A stretch of 64,000 bases of DNA from Leucocoprinus leucothites (GCA_013368445.1 JAACJO010000027.1:1-64000); one strand, 5' to 3'; counted from the first letter of the stretch, positions 46,967-60,241 are shown. Made by a program: numbers and translations. Notes: generated by a model not told the origin, from the letters alone.

Positions 46967-47075
46967 ATTCTGGTTTCCTAGAACCAGATTTGTGCAGTCT
47001 TCCCTTCAATTCTGGTTTTCTGGGACCAGATTCTGTCAATCCACTACCAAATTCTGGTTCTCAGAAACCAAAATC
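46967..47075. repeat. Second 42-bp palindromic array, 3 units
   Basis: ATTCTGGTTTCCTAGAACCAG and two relatives at about 42-bp spacing, with the same hairpin arms as 45450-45767. Confidence 0.8.
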
Positions 47076-47683
47076 TATCACTAGTACTAGTAAGTAGTAA
47101 TTAAGTACAATGTATGCCATTTGATAGTAATTAATGACCCCCTAGAATAGGAGATCCAGACCTCATCAATTAGCAAATTGATGTTGATGGCTGCCTCTTC
47201 TCAGTAAGTAACAAAGTTGTTTACTAAGTCAGACTTATAATATGGTGATTGTTATGTATATTGATTATATCTAGCATTTGTTTCCTTTACAATACAAAGT
47301 TGATATTAGCTTTATTAAAGTAATATCACAATTATATTTCTCTTTATTTGTCTTTGTATTTTCTTAGTTTGATCAGACTTGTTTACTTTGTCTCACATAA
47401 GTGATTATTCCAGAACATTACAAAGTCACATGCTCAGTGGATAATAGAATACACACTTGGTCATATATTAAACTGTGGGAACAAATTGTCTAGAGCTACA
47501 TGAGAGACTTGAGATCAGATTGATTGAGTTATAAATCATATACAACAATAGTATAGTATAATGGAATAAGTACTACTGTACTATATTACTTTTGAATAAT
47601 CTTGTAGCATGGAAGTATGAGATTGAGTATACAATAATACAAATACTGCTTGCCAGTAGCAGAGTTCTATAGTATTGTTGAGT

Positions 47684-47858
47684 GAATAGTACTGTATTAC
47701 TATTCCTTGTACCCTATAGAATGGTACCATGGTACTGTTCCTCATACAGTATGGGATATTACCATAGTACTGTTACTTATACCATATGGAATAGTACCAT
47801 GATACTGTCCTCACTACTCTATGTAATAGTATTCTGGTACTGTTTTTCCTCCTATCCA
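47684..47858. repeat. 35-bp palindromic satellite, left array, 5 units
   Basis: Units start at 47684, 47719, 47754, 47789 and 47824, exactly 35 bp apart. The core approximates the perfect palindrome AATAGTACCATGGTACTATT. The same unit length and core recur at 60242-60521. Confidence 0.88.
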
Positions 47859-47999
47859 AAAGGCAGTAGTATGGATAAACTGCATTTCTTGTCATGAATA
47901 TACACAAATAAGAGTGGAAGTATGTGGTGTACATAGCAGACTTGAGTCACATGAACAATCTAGACTAAATATAGTATTCTACAGCCTCTGTACTTGTAA

Positions 48000-50900
48000 T
48001 CAGTTCCAAATAGACAGAAATACAGCTGTATATAACACTGCACAATCCTGTGCCATATACCATACAGACTTTCTGATTTTAGCAAGGCCACCATTTCCAC
48101 ATTCTGCTGCACTTGGGTTAATCCTACCCAAGATAGGCTGGGCTTGTGCATATGTCTTTAGAAAAGTAGCAGGTGAGCAGTGAGAATGACCCAATGAATG
48201 GAAATCATCAATCAGAAACATAGTGTCTGCAAAAAAGTCTGGCTCTCTTGTCCTACAATAAGGAGCTAGCTGGCATGCAAAATCATAAATAACATATTTT
48301 GGAGCTTTTGGCCACCTTGTGACCATTGCAGAAAATACATCATTCCTTCCTTCACTTTCAGAAATGCAATGAAACCCATAGCAAATGCTATGTGTATACC
48401 AAGCACACATGATTCCTCCTGTCAGTTTGTTTTCTCCATACTCACTGTAGTATTTATTGCAAATACCATCCCTTTCTCTGGGTTCCTTTGCAATATCATG
48501 CCGCAAGCCAGGGTACTGGGGCTGGTGGCATATTTGAGGCATGCTATATCTACAGCCACTCTAATACTAGTTAGTACAAGTTAGATAACTAATATAACAA
48601 TCATACCTTTTTCCATCCTCCATCAACAACTCCAATTGAGAAATCAATGGCAGGTGCTGAATAAGTAATAGATGTGGTCAAAACATCTTCTACCCTTTGA
48701 TGTATCCATGCCAAGGCACAAAGAAGTCCTGGAGAAAACTTCTGACTTGTCTTCCATTCATATAATGAAAGCCAGTAGAGAATTGGAATACAAGACAGCC
48801 AGTTAAGGGTTTCTTGACTAGGGCTTTCCAAAAACATCTTCAAAGTGTGAAGTGAAGGCCTATTGATTAACTGTAGGCATAATTCATTTGCTGAGATCTA
48901 ACTCCTATTAGTAGAAACCCAAGTGCTATTTAATTCACTTACTTAGAAAAAAAAATGTCTGACTTCAGCTGGAGGTTCCTTTTTCAGGAGAAAACAAGAG
49001 GAATTATAATGTTCATGGAACAGTCATATAAACCACTGCAATTGGCTTGAATAGACTGTAATATTCTTCCCATTTTTTGATCTTTTTCGAGAGTTAATTC
49101 AAGAATTTGAATTCTCTTTTCTTTCTATTAAAAACATAAGATAAATTGATTATCTGTGTTCAAGCACATACCTCTTTGTCTGATACTACCTCACTTCCCT
49201 TGGACTTCCATCCAAATAGCTTTTCATTACACAAATGAGAAAGCTCTTCTCTCAGCTCTGAATCTTGGATAAAGCTTTGATTCTTGGGATAGCCTCCTTG
49301 ATGTACTATTGAGTTATGCCATAGTGCTGGGTAGTTGGTGAATAAATGGTATCCAGAACATGCTTCTTGTTGAAAGCAAGTGTGATTCCATCCCAGATTA
49401 CAGTTTCTGGTGTTGGACCACACTGAGGGCAAACCATATCATTTTCCAGCTCTAAAAGATTGGCATATCCAAACCAGACAGTCCGGAAAACAGATTTATC
49501 CACAAAGGAGGGAGGAAGATGTGACCATCTTCTATAACACCTAGTAACAACCTTGATCCATGCAGAGAAAGGTGTTTCAGAAGAGGTATAAGAGGAGGTG
49601 TAGTCATCAAGCAGGTCATGGGAGAATAGCATTGTGTTGTTATAGTTGAATAATCCCAATTCTCTGCAATCTGGCCCAATAGCTCTGCCAGAGTATCTTG
49701 TAGTATTGCAGGAAAAGCACCTTTGTAGCTGAATTTTTGCAGAAAGAGGTCGAAGAAGGGTGTATACTGTACATAGTTTCTCAAATACTTCACCATTAGG
49801 TGAGGAGAGACTACCACAGGTACAACAGGAAGTAGGAGAGAGTGGGAGGAGAGAAGGGACTGTTTCAACTGCTGGTGCTTCTGGATAGAGAATTTGATCA
49901 CTGGAAATTCTTGTCCAGTGAGGTGGTATAATAGGAAGATATGAAATTGAGAGATGACGTTGAGAGGTAGTGCTCTGGATTTGGGAAGATGTAACTGTTC
50001 ATACAGGTTAGTGATATCTAGTTCTAAAGTCAGAAAACATCATACCTGGAACATGAATTTCTGTTAATTCTATTAACTCTTGATTTTCTTCATAGTTTCT
50101 GCCAACAGCATTTTGAAGGTATTTTTGACACTGCTCAATATGACCACAAGTAGAACCCCCATCCCTTGAGCATCTCCAGTCACCTATTCCAGAATCTGGA
50201 CCTGTATAGGTCACAACTACTCTGTATTTTGCTTGCATTGGCATATTTGAGAGCCCAACAGAGAAATGGTTGACCCATCCTCCCTCTACTATATCTCTCC
50301 AAAACACAATAACTGGTTGTGCAGTATCTATGCTGGTATTAGACAATTGGTACCATATATCCTAAGATAAAAATATACCAAAAGTCTCAATAGCTTGTGT
50401 AATATCTTCATTTTGAAGATATTGCTGATGTACACATTTTTCATGGTTTTTAAAATCTGAGCAATTGCAGACAGGAATGGGTGTCTCTTGACCATGATCA
50501 ATTTGAATATGGTACCAATATTTCTAGAGGTGTTAAACATTATTATTCACAGCCAACTATAATTTATTAGGAGTAAAACATACTGTTCATCTTCCTACTT
50601 TATTATCCCATCCAGTGGCAACATAAAGGTCTTCAGATAGCTGAAGAAATGGTATGGTTTGAGTTGTTACTCCTTCAGCAAACTGCTGGTAGTAGTCTGG
50701 AGAAGAGAGAACAGCTGTATTCTCTACTTCAACAGGAATATTATCCATAACAGAATTAGGAATATCCAGCATTCCACTATCTCCACCAGAGAAGGTAGCA
50801 TCCTGTTGAACAAGAGTAGTAAGCTCTTCTGAAGATGGTGGAGATTGATTGTTGTTGGTTCTTTTTCTTGTAGGGTGAATCTGAGATAAAGAAGACCCTA

Positions 50901-51075
50901 TAGTATTTAATGAAGTCTGAATCCTCTGCTTTTTTTGTGGAGAGATTATCCTTCCATCAGATGCTGCTAGAGAAAGTAATGCAGGGTTGGTGTGTTGACT
51001 AAGTAAAGGAACAGGCTGCACAGAAATCCAGGTATTTGGAGGAGGTGTTTGCTGTATAGGTACATATCGAGGCAT
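48000..51075 (-). pseudogene. KDZ (Kyakuja-Dileera-Zisupton) transposase with cysteine clusters
   Basis: Multi-exon minus-strand gene starting ATG 51075. Exon 1 (to about 50584) is a Pro/Ser-rich N-terminus. Exon 2 has CNCSDFKNHEKCVH (C-x-C...C-x-H). Exon 3 has WRCSRDGGSTCGHIEQC. Exon 4 (about 50000-49350) has GLFNYNNTMLFSHDLL, SETPFSAWIKVV and ENDMVCPQCGPTPE. The last exon (about 48542-48000) has NKYYSEYGENKLTGGIM, GRNDVFSAM, VIYDFACQLAPYC, FLIDDFHSLGHSHC and AAECGNGGL, which match the conserved end of this mushroom transposase; the Asp, Asp and Glu there are the likely RNase H-fold catalytic residues. A TGA before the exon 1 donor (50587), a frame change near 49330, and a stop at 48000 indicate decay. 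Confidence 0.88.
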
Positions 51076-51139
51076 GGTGGGATATAGAGAAAGATTAAAA
51101 TAGATAGATAAGGCTAGTCATTGTCATGTGATAGGAATG

Positions 51140-51236
51140 ATCTAGTACAACTGTACTGTTCTATGTTATAATAGTACTGCATTACTATCTCAGTATAGTA
51201 ATAAACAGTACTATAGTACTATCAAAGCATCTTTAG
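51140..51236. repeat. Short TAGTAC palindrome cluster
   Basis: About three degenerate units containing CAGTACTATAGTACTAT and relatives, with irregular 29-31 bp spacing. They resemble the 35-bp satellite cores and sit just upstream of the KDZ gene start. Confidence 0.6.
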
Positions 51237-51241
51237 AACTG

Positions 51242-51787
51242 TGTCAAGATTTGCGAAATACTGGTGCTTACTAAGTGCACAAAAGTTATGGAGAGATTGG
51301 TCATTGGCTTCAGCATATGTGCTGCACCCTTCCAATATCACATTGACTGATTTGGTCTATGAGGAAGATGACAGGCAGTGTGAATTGGAATTCAACACTG
51401 AAGGAATAATAGACAGAGAATTCAGAGTGGAATCTTAGTCAATATTCAGAATGGGTAATACATGAGCTAGTAGTGACATATTTAAGATAACACGAAATTA
51501 GACAAATAACATGTAAATATCATGAAACTCACAATATGATGATAAACAAATAAACAGATAAACGAAAAGTAAATAGACAATGACAAATGCAACATGACAG
51601 AGAATGACAAACATAAATGGAATGGCAGAAACAAATATGAGCGCAAATGAAAGGAGGATAGAATGATGAGCAGAGACAGGCTGTGAAATATTTATAGAAA
51701 TGATAGATAATGAAAAATCACAGGAATTGGAAATTGAAAAAATAGTCAGAGATCAAATCAGAGAGGTTGCAATCACAGATCATGACA
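51242..51787 (-). repeat. Solo LTR of the element B family
   Basis: 546 bp, the same length as both element B LTRs, in minus orientation. A perfect 5-bp duplication, AACTG, lies at 51237-51241 and 51788-51792. This is the usual product of LTR-LTR recombination. Confidence 0.95.
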
Positions 51788-51892
51788 AACTGTTCTATTA
51801 TACTATTTAAACAAAAAGTACATTTCTACTATTTCTCAGGTCATTGAAAAGAATCACAGCACTCAACCTTATTTCTCAAAAAGGAAGTTTTT

Positions 51893-53190
51893 ATGTTGTA
51901 CTCAATTTTTTTTCTTTCTCTCTTTAGCTTCACAAACTCAACTATAACCAACTCCACAAGACATAAGGGAAAACTTGCTAATAGCCACTCTCAGAAGTCT
52001 CAGAAGCAAAGACATTGCTGTATATGCCCTGGTAATAGGCTTAAGGCAGAGTTTGGATACTTTAATGGTGGTAGAAGAGCAAAATTGTCCCAGCCATGCA
52101 CATCAAGCTCCCTAGTATGTGCTTTAGAGATTATAATTGTATGAATGTCATTAATAATATATTTATAGAATGATAATCCAGATGATCCATTGATAACAAT
52201 GAATTCATCTCAAGGCATACTTTCCTCTCATGGTCAAGCTGAAATAAGGAATACACCTGTTTTTGAGTGAGAAATAAACCAAGCCTCTATTGGCCTTCTG
52301 CCCACCTCGCTTTAGTCCAGATATCCCTATAGATCCTATCTTATTACAAGAAAGTAATATTCAGACTCCAACAAGGCTGAATAGTAAGGGAAATGAAAAT
52401 GTAGGTTGTGAAATTTCCACTTTGAGTTTCAGAATTTATCTTATACTATATAGATATCTATTGGTGGAGAGTTAATGTCACCTAATAGCTCTACCACACC
52501 TTTATCCATGCAACATTCAACCAACACTCCTACTTCCTCTGTATTCTTAGGAAGCAGAAAATGACTTACTACTAAGGAAAAGTCAGAGATCTATGGAGAT
52601 GTTCAAGGGGCTCAAATTGGTAGTGCTCCCTATAGTATGTGACTTTCCTCTTGATTTTTGTTGTAAAGACTGAGGCTTTATAGTTATTAATAGAGATACA
52701 GCTCTGAGACAACCAATCACAGAGTCAGGTACTGCAAATACAAGATTTAATCATCAAATGCCTCTTCTACTTTCAAGAGTAAGTTTACTCTGGATATGTA
52801 ACCAATATAACTCAAAATTGTTTATTCAGGCTGAGCAGCTAGCTCTAGAAACTGATACTTATATGCTTGTTCTTGCACAGCAGGCTTCAGGATCATCAGC
52901 AGCCATGAGCTTTGCATCTGCAAGACTTTGGAGAGAGGCACCTACAGATACATCAGATTTAATCTCTCAGTTTCAAACACTTATGACTAATTTAGTCCTA
53001 GCAAAACATGCACATGCACTTGAGCTAGCAAAGAAAATACAAGGGGAAAGGGACAAAAAGGAAAAAGCTGAGAAGGAAGCAAATGAAGCAAGATAAATAG
53101 CTGAGGATGTTCAGGCTCAGTTGGCAGAGAGGAAAATAAGAGAAGAATTAGATTAATTACAAAGAGAGAGAAATCAAAATAACTAGATTA
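51893..53190 (+). other. Unrecognised plus-strand gene or relic with C-terminal coiled coil
   Basis: Protein-like stretches in several frames: ENLLIATLRSLRSKDIAVYA (about 51970-52030), then 52758-53190 with EQLALETDTYMLVLAQQASG, LISQFQTLMTNLVLAKHAHA and a Lys/Glu coiled coil to about 53190 (stops at 53094 and 53154). Intron positions are unclear. It converges on the minus-strand gene at 53205. No family recognised. Confidence 0.35.
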
Positions 53191-53204
53191 TTTCTTTATC
53201 TAGT

Positions 53205-54944
53205 CTATAACTGAGGCCTTTTTAATATAAACTTGCCTCCTTCTACTTCATTCCCTTTTTGATCTTGATAATGTCCAATCCACTGTCCAATAATGTTAAC
53301 AATAGGACCTTTTGACTTGTTAGAACTATTGGTAACAATGTAGGAATTAGGAATTGGTGAAAACTCCTTGGTATGACCACAATCAGGATTTTTGCAAGTC
53401 AAAACAATTTGATCTAGAGTTAATGAGAAATTGAATAACATAAGAAATTGGTAAACATACTGTCTGAGTCAGCTATATTATTCTTCTCCTCATTATCCCT
53501 TGGACACTTATAAGGCCTTTCTAGTGGAGTAGTCACTACCTTCCAAGGAAAAAGTATATGACACTTGGGGCAAGATGGATGAAGAACTTGGCCATTTGGT
53601 TGGAGAAATCTATGGGACCACCTGAGGATAAATGGATACTTCTTGCCTTTTTGGATCAAGATAAGTCCTTCAGTTCCTGCTCTAAGTTTTAGATGAAGAG
53701 CAAGAATGTTAGTCCAAACAGCAGGCTTGTGATGGACAAACAACTCTTGGGTAAGCTCAAGCATGAATGAGTGGCAGCAGAAGGGATGGAAGTCCTCTTT
53801 GATAAAGCCTAATGTAAGCCAAAATATACTCCAGAGATGTCAGTAAACCTTCAAAGAATAGTAGTTGTACATACTTTTTGACAAACTTGAAAAATTGGTT
53901 CTGAGTTTCATGGACTTTAAAAGGTCCACCACAAACAATAATAAAGAAGCTAGCCATAGGATCTTTTAATATCTCCTTTTGGACAGAAGCAGGAAAAGCA
54001 GCTTTAAGAAACTAGTATAAAATCATGAATAGTTGAATGGATTAAATTATAGAAACCAACATACTTTTATAGGATCCTCAGATCTTGGAGATGGATCTGG
54101 GTCTACCCAGAAACCTCCATCATCTGGAGTTGAATGAGTACACAAAAAGCAAATAAAGTGGTTGTATCTGTTCAAAGATTAAAACTATATCTATGTAAAA
54201 CTCTATAAACTCACAGCTGTAATTTCTTTGGGAGAGCTTTAACCTCCTTCCAGAACTGAATACCACCATCTGTCCAGTCAAACTCTATTTCAACAATAGA
54301 GAGACCAAGTGAGGGATCATCAGGGGGAAAATAGCCTTTAAGATGACCAAATACCAATCTAGCAGTACAGGAATCCCTATCAAACCCCTTTAGTCTAAAG
54401 ACCAAAATACATGTGGATTTAGTCCTCATACAGGGATTATCTCCTTGGTGAGATAGAGAAGAAGTGACTTCAAAGGTCTGGGATAGAAATGAAAATGGCT
54501 AAAGCATTCTTAATAGGAATATATGCAGTGTATGATCAACTGAGTACATACTTTATATGGCTTTTTCACAGTTTCCTCTGGGTGTAACCAGCAGTTTGGA
54601 CAAGTGAACTCTCCAAGAGAAGAGGTAGTTTATGGTACACCAGTAAGGCACTTGTCTTTGCAGATAGCCTGACCACAGCTACAGAGGAATAATGTCCTCC
54701 CATTAAGACAGGCTGTACAGAACTAAATAAAGATTATGCTATAAATACAAAGAAGTACTCTAGGAAGTTAATTCAGCTTACAGAATTGTCAGTCATATTC
54801 CATATTGTTATTTGCAGTAAAAGCCTGTTGTAGCATGGTTGAAACACTTGTAGCCAGTAGAATATCCTCTGATGAAGCATGAGGTATGATAGAAGATAGA
54901 GAAGTAGAGCTTGCAGCTCTGGATGGCTTTGAATGTAGTGGCAT
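53205..54944 (-). pseudogene. Unrecognised multi-exon gene with several zinc-binding motifs
   Basis: Starts ATG 54944 (MPLHSKPSRAASSTSLSSI). A RING/treble-clef-like region follows (CTAC...LCSCGQAICKDKC...CPNC, about 54720-54590). Then come a conserved-looking block (VFRLKGFDRDSC, YFPPDDPSLGL; 54429-54211), a hydrophobic part (SFFIIVCGGPFKVHETQNQF, about 53950), CPKCHILFPW...YKCPRDN (about 53580-53490) and a final LTCKNPDCGHTKEF exon ending at 53205. Exons are separated by short introns. A TGA in exon 1 and a TAA in the RING-like part are plausible C-to-T decay. It may be cargo of the KDZ-linked region; function unknown. Confidence 0.5.
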
Positions 54945-54949
54945 TGAGG

Positions 54950-57890
54950 TTGGAAGGAAAAATAAAAAAAGATAACAGATAAGACAAGATCAGATCACAT
55001 GATCATACACATGATCTTGATTGTCACACTTAGGTTAGAGTTAGAACCTCTCTTGGACAAAAAAACAGGACCCCTCAAGGGCATAATGATCAAATTACAA
55101 GTCAAAAAGCAATACAAAGCAGACTAAGGATCAAAATATACAAAATAGCAAAATACATGATGACCTCTATCTACAAAGACTTAACATGAATGGCAGTAGG
55201 GATCCAACTACTGACACACATGCTAAGTTAAGAAAGAAGTGAAGTAAAATAAAAACCTAGCTATAGTACTCTAACATAGGTATGGCCCTATAGACAAACA
55301 ATGTGAGAATAGTTAGTGTTTGTATGGTCAGTCAATAATATGTTACTCATCTTGACATTATAAACAGTGCAAAGATAGTGAGAGGGTTCAAGAGTGGGTT
55401 GGGATAGAATAGAATAGTAAAGTCAGCTACAAAAGTTTACAGTGTCAGAGAACATACCTGCTTAATGTCGAAAATCCCCTGGCACTGAGTTTATGACATC
55501 TGACAGGATGTCCATAAGTTGTTGAACAAGGAGTGAAGGACTATGCATGATGTAGAATACCATGCAATAGTGTATCCTGCTCAAAACATTGATCCACCCT
55601 CAATGAAACAAGTCAGTACAGACACTCATGATGAGGGGAATTGGATGTACCACATGACTGCAGAGTGGAAATTAATGCATGGCAAGTACTAGCAGTGCTC
55701 CATGCAATGTGTCCAGCTCTGAATAGTTGATACTCAGAGTAGTGGTTAGGAAAGTTGAAAGTGGCAGGGTAAACACTGCATGTGCACCTTTGAGTCCCAC
55801 ATGCCAATATGTCCTACATGAATATCAACATTGAATTAGCATATACTCATCATGAAAGGGGCTCAATGTACCATAGTAAAGGTGAGAGTGAGGGAAAGAC
55901 ACAATTTGCAAAGCAGGACTTGAGGTGTACCCAACACAAAATCTGCCAAATCCCAAGGAGCCACTGAAGCCAGCCTATCATCTCCGAACTGGCAGCAATC
56001 AGGTAGTGGGCTGCCAGTGGCACTGTTCTTGATAGATGCCTAGTAGCCTCAAGGACTATGCAACTGACAAGTCACCCAAACCCATGAATCAAAAAGGGGG
56101 CGACAGTGACACCAACTCAAGGGAGGTCATCTGTGAGCCTCATGGACTCTGCTACTGACACAGGACCTCCACAGCATGCTTCAGGAGCAATGACACCACA
56201 GCAAGCTTGGGGGATGCCAGTGGGTGAAGGGAACACTGTATCCCTCTTGCCTGGAGCCAAATCTTCTGTTACCATGATCCAGCTCATCACAAACCTCGGG
56301 CACTAGGTGTTGTTCTGAGCAGATGTTGGCATTGGTTAATCCAGCAGAGGGGGGAGTGTTGAAGGGAAAAAAGGGCAGGATGAGATGGTGTTCGAGTTTT
56401 TGAGGAATTGCTGGGCCAATTGGATGGTAGTGGGGCTGAGTCAGATGTTCTGATAGGACACCTGAATGTCCATGTGCTCCCATCAGTCAATAGCCCATAT
56501 GGGTGAAGACCAAGCAGTTAATTCTCCATGATAATCCACGAGCTGCATTGTTTCTGTAGGGATAGGGAAGTGGTCACTAATGTCTGGATCATTTTTGATA
56601 ACCTATATGCAGGAAAACAGCTTTGAGTATATGAAGGAGCTAAAGAAAAGGACAACCCATGCCATTGCTATGATTCGTGAATGCTCTCCTCTCATCTTCA
56701 TTGATCATATGGCTAACATTGGCATTTGAACCCTGAATGCACACTTACAGTAGGAACTTGGTCAGAATGACAGAAGCACATAACATGATCTAAAAGGCAA
56801 GCTCTATTGCCACTTGCTCAACACTCTTTGCCTCATCTCACTCTACAGTCCGATGGTCCTCACCCTTCTCTCTAAGCAACAGCAATGGATGAGGCTGCAT
56901 GTGAGTGATAGCTTGATTGCCTTGTCAAGTTTCTCCACCCACCCACACCTAGCAAACCACAGAGCATGCTCAACATATACACTGCTCAGTCTTATGTAGA
57001 GACAGATTCATGACATTGTTAGGAGGGCATCCTATTGCTCTGGCGACAAGTGAGTATGCTATACCCAACCACCAACCCCCTCTGACAACTTCTAGTCTCA
57101 TGCACTCCATCCCTGCTAAACAGGATGCAAATGCAATGCACAGGAATGAACATACAAGTGCCTACCACACTTAACACCCAAAGCCAACCATTATTACTCA
57201 TGGCTGGTTCCCCTTCTGAAATCCTTGTAGATCCCCCAAACCACAGCAGCCACTTGGCCAAGCAGCAATGGCCTGGCTGGTCATGGAACCCCCAGCCAAT
57301 TCCAAGATCCTCTCCCACTGCACTCCCTTGGTCACATTTTCAACTCAGATCCACCCTCTCCCACCATCACATCGGCCCCTACCTTTGAAACCTCTTCCAC
57401 TGACCAAAAGTCACTATTATGCATGAACAATGTTTCACTGGCCAGGTGGAAATGTCCTGGGCATTTGGCACTGTGGTTTTCGACAATATCAATGTGCACA
57501 GGTCCAATATCTCCAGTGGCCCTGTGCTACTCAGGGATATCCATTGTCTTACTGGAAGGTCCATGTGCAGTTACTTGATGACACACAAATGCAACCTGAT
57601 TGTCAGTTTATTGTCATCTTCAGGCCACTGTCTAGGCATTCATTTGGACACTGTTCTCAGTATCCTCATTCTCAAGGGTCTTAGTGCCAACCCCATCATG
57701 CAGGAGTGCAAGTGAGTGGCCAATTATCTTCATGGGGGAGGGTGTGTTTGAGAAGCTGAAAGGGGCTGACTGACCAGGGTGGTCCAACTGTGGATTTGAT
57801 TTGTGAAGCCCATAATCCATACATGATCATATTTTATTTGCTGAATATTCAGCATCCTCCATTCTGAGATATTTATCATAGGTGAAGTTT
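54950..57890. other. No gene recognised
   Basis: CpG-poor. ORFs at 55613, 56106, 56181, 57125 and 57419 are short, overlap on both strands and carry no motif I know. Text near 57430-57680 (FHWPGGNVLGIWHCGFRQY) looks protein-like but is isolated. Confidence 0.4.
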
Positions 57891-58019
57891 ACATGCATCA
57901 AGAGTTCAGTGAAACCATTCCTGCCATTCCCCCCACCACTGCCACCATGTCCAGCACAGTGGAAGCCAGTGTGTCATTTTTTCTCTTACCTGAATCAATG
58001 ACTGAGTTTTTACAGAGAT

Positions 58020-60139
58020 CATCTCCCTCAAGGAGAAAATCAGGCTAACTCAAGATGAGATTGCAAAGGCTGAAAAGGACAAATCTGAGCTTGCTTCTCA
58101 AGCTCAGTCCAAAGAGAAGCCAGTCCCCAAAAGTAAGTCAAAATACAGAACCCACAGTTTACAACTCTTATTCTATTAGAGCAATTAATGGCAGTGCGCA
58201 ACACTGTTTCAGCTGCAAAACTGCGGTTGAAAAGAGCAGAAGTTAAACTTGGGTTGATTATGGGTTCAGACACAGTAAGTCATTGTGCATATTTACTTTA
58301 TCTGCATTCCTGACCCACATTGGTAAGGTATCTGAACAAGTCAGTGTAAAAATTGTGGAGAATCCCCCATTGGTGTGTACCTACATCCCAAAGTTTCGAT
58401 TATATTCACTAATACTTGTGAGATAGGATCATGAAGCTCTTGCTACCCTATGATCCACACCTGAAAGTCACAATAAATTGGTGCCAGCACCTGTAGACTT
58501 ATTTGCAGCTTCTGTGCAAATTGTTGCCACAGGCTCTCCACCAGACACCATGCCCACCACCTGTGATCACCCCCAAGAAGGCTCATGGCAGCCTGTCTCA
58601 CCATCACCACTGCCACCTCCCTCACCCAGCCCTCCAGTGGTCACAAGCACCACTTCCACCAGCCCTGACCATCCTACAACCACAGTGAGTATTCCTACCC
58701 ACGGTAAACTTATACATGTGCTAATAATTTGGACTAGAAAATCAGAAGACTGACACACCTGTGGGAAGTGGCCTGGATATTGACATCCATAAAAACAGGG
58801 AGATGAGCCTGGTTACCACTGATGACAGTAAGTTATAAGGCTGTTACCACCCATGAATAACTAAGCCATATTATCTCCATAGAGGCTGAACTTCAACAGC
58901 AGCTGAAGATCCAAAGGCCCACCATCAAGACACAGCCTCAGCTAAGTGAGTTTTGAGGACCATCCTATGATACACAATACTCACTACATTTCCAGGTACT
59001 AAATATGTTGAAATCAGCTCTGGTGAGGAACTCAAAGAGATGGTGCATGAGGGGTGTGAACAGAGCAAAGGTGAGTTGTAATATGAGTAATAAGCCTTGA
59101 ACTCACATCAGAACTTTAGCACAGGAAAAGAAATGCCAAAAGGAGTCAGACAATGAAGACAAGACAACAAAGAAGAAGCAGAAGAAGTCAAAGGGAAAGG
59201 CAAAAGAAGCAAATAACAATGAAGAAGAAAGTTGTAGTTCAGTTGAGCAGGACATGATGGCAGGTACATGGCACACTGACCCACCCACCACCATCCATCT
59301 TAACTCTTACCTGTGATCACCAGGCTCTTTGCACAGAGTGTCAGCCAACAAAATCTTGACAGCACAGAGAGTAGCTGAAAAACAGGCAAAGAAGCTCACC
59401 CATTGGGCTAATGAAGGTGTGATAATGACCTGATCCACCAATGTTTATAATACCATTTTTTGAAGATCACCCTAAGCTCACACAAGAGTGGCTTGATGCT
59501 GCTGCTGCCAACAAGGACCTCCCTCAGATCTCCAACACCACATGAGAACTCATCTGAGAGGATCCTGACTATCTTGTCCAGGTCACAACTGCCAACTACC
59601 AGCTTATGCTCGAGTTCCTGATGAATAATCAAAACAATTATATCTGCCTCTACCATATCTCCAAGGACCATAAAACAAAGGAAATTAACAACCTCAGCGG
59701 CCCTATCAAGATCTGGGGTGTCCCATTTTCCTGAAACCAAAATGCCAGACAGTCAAATGGAGTATTACAACGACCTGAACACCTCCACTGTGGCTGCCAT
59801 GAAAGAGTTGCTCTTGCAGGGTACCTCATGTAGAAGATGTGGAAGGTTAAGGCACTCATCAATGGAACATGGGTTACAGAGGGGATGAAGTTAGAACCCT
59901 TCCACCCTTGCCACATTCTCTTCATTCTTCAGTTTCTGAGGCACACCTTTGGCTACACATTGGAGGACATGTTCACCAGGAGCACAGACCCTGATGACAA
60001 TGACTCTCATGAGGCAAAGGTTATAGCAAAGGTTGCCAACTTTTGTGCATATAGGTACCATGAGTTAACTGGCAAGAAGCTGGAGTTGGACAGGAACCAT
60101 GAAACTCCAGATGAGGCAGGGGGAAGGGAATGGTATTGA
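58020..60139 (+). pseudogene. Unrecognised multi-exon gene, Lys/Glu-rich with a conserved-looking C-terminal domain
   Basis: Small exons separated by good introns, for example 58133 GTAAGT to TTAG, and 59070 GTGAGT to TTTAG. Text runs from EIAKAEKDKSELASQAQSKE, a Pro/Ser/Thr linker (58478-58690), and a Lys-rich exon (59113-59262; KKKQKKSKGKAKEANNNEEE) to a structured C-terminus (59460-60139; DPDYLVQVTTANYQLMLEFL, PCHILFILQFLRHTFGYTL). Stops are near 59543 and 59554 (both TGA, plausibly CGA) and 59730. The stop is 60137-60139. The right 35-bp array begins 103 bp later. No family assigned. Confidence 0.45.
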
Positions 60140-60241
60140 GTGTCGACTTTCTGTTCAGTTAGTAGCCAAAATAATATTGGTAGAGCATATTGTGGTATAT
60201 CCTGCACAATTAGTACAAATGACAAGGCACATGCCTTTGAT

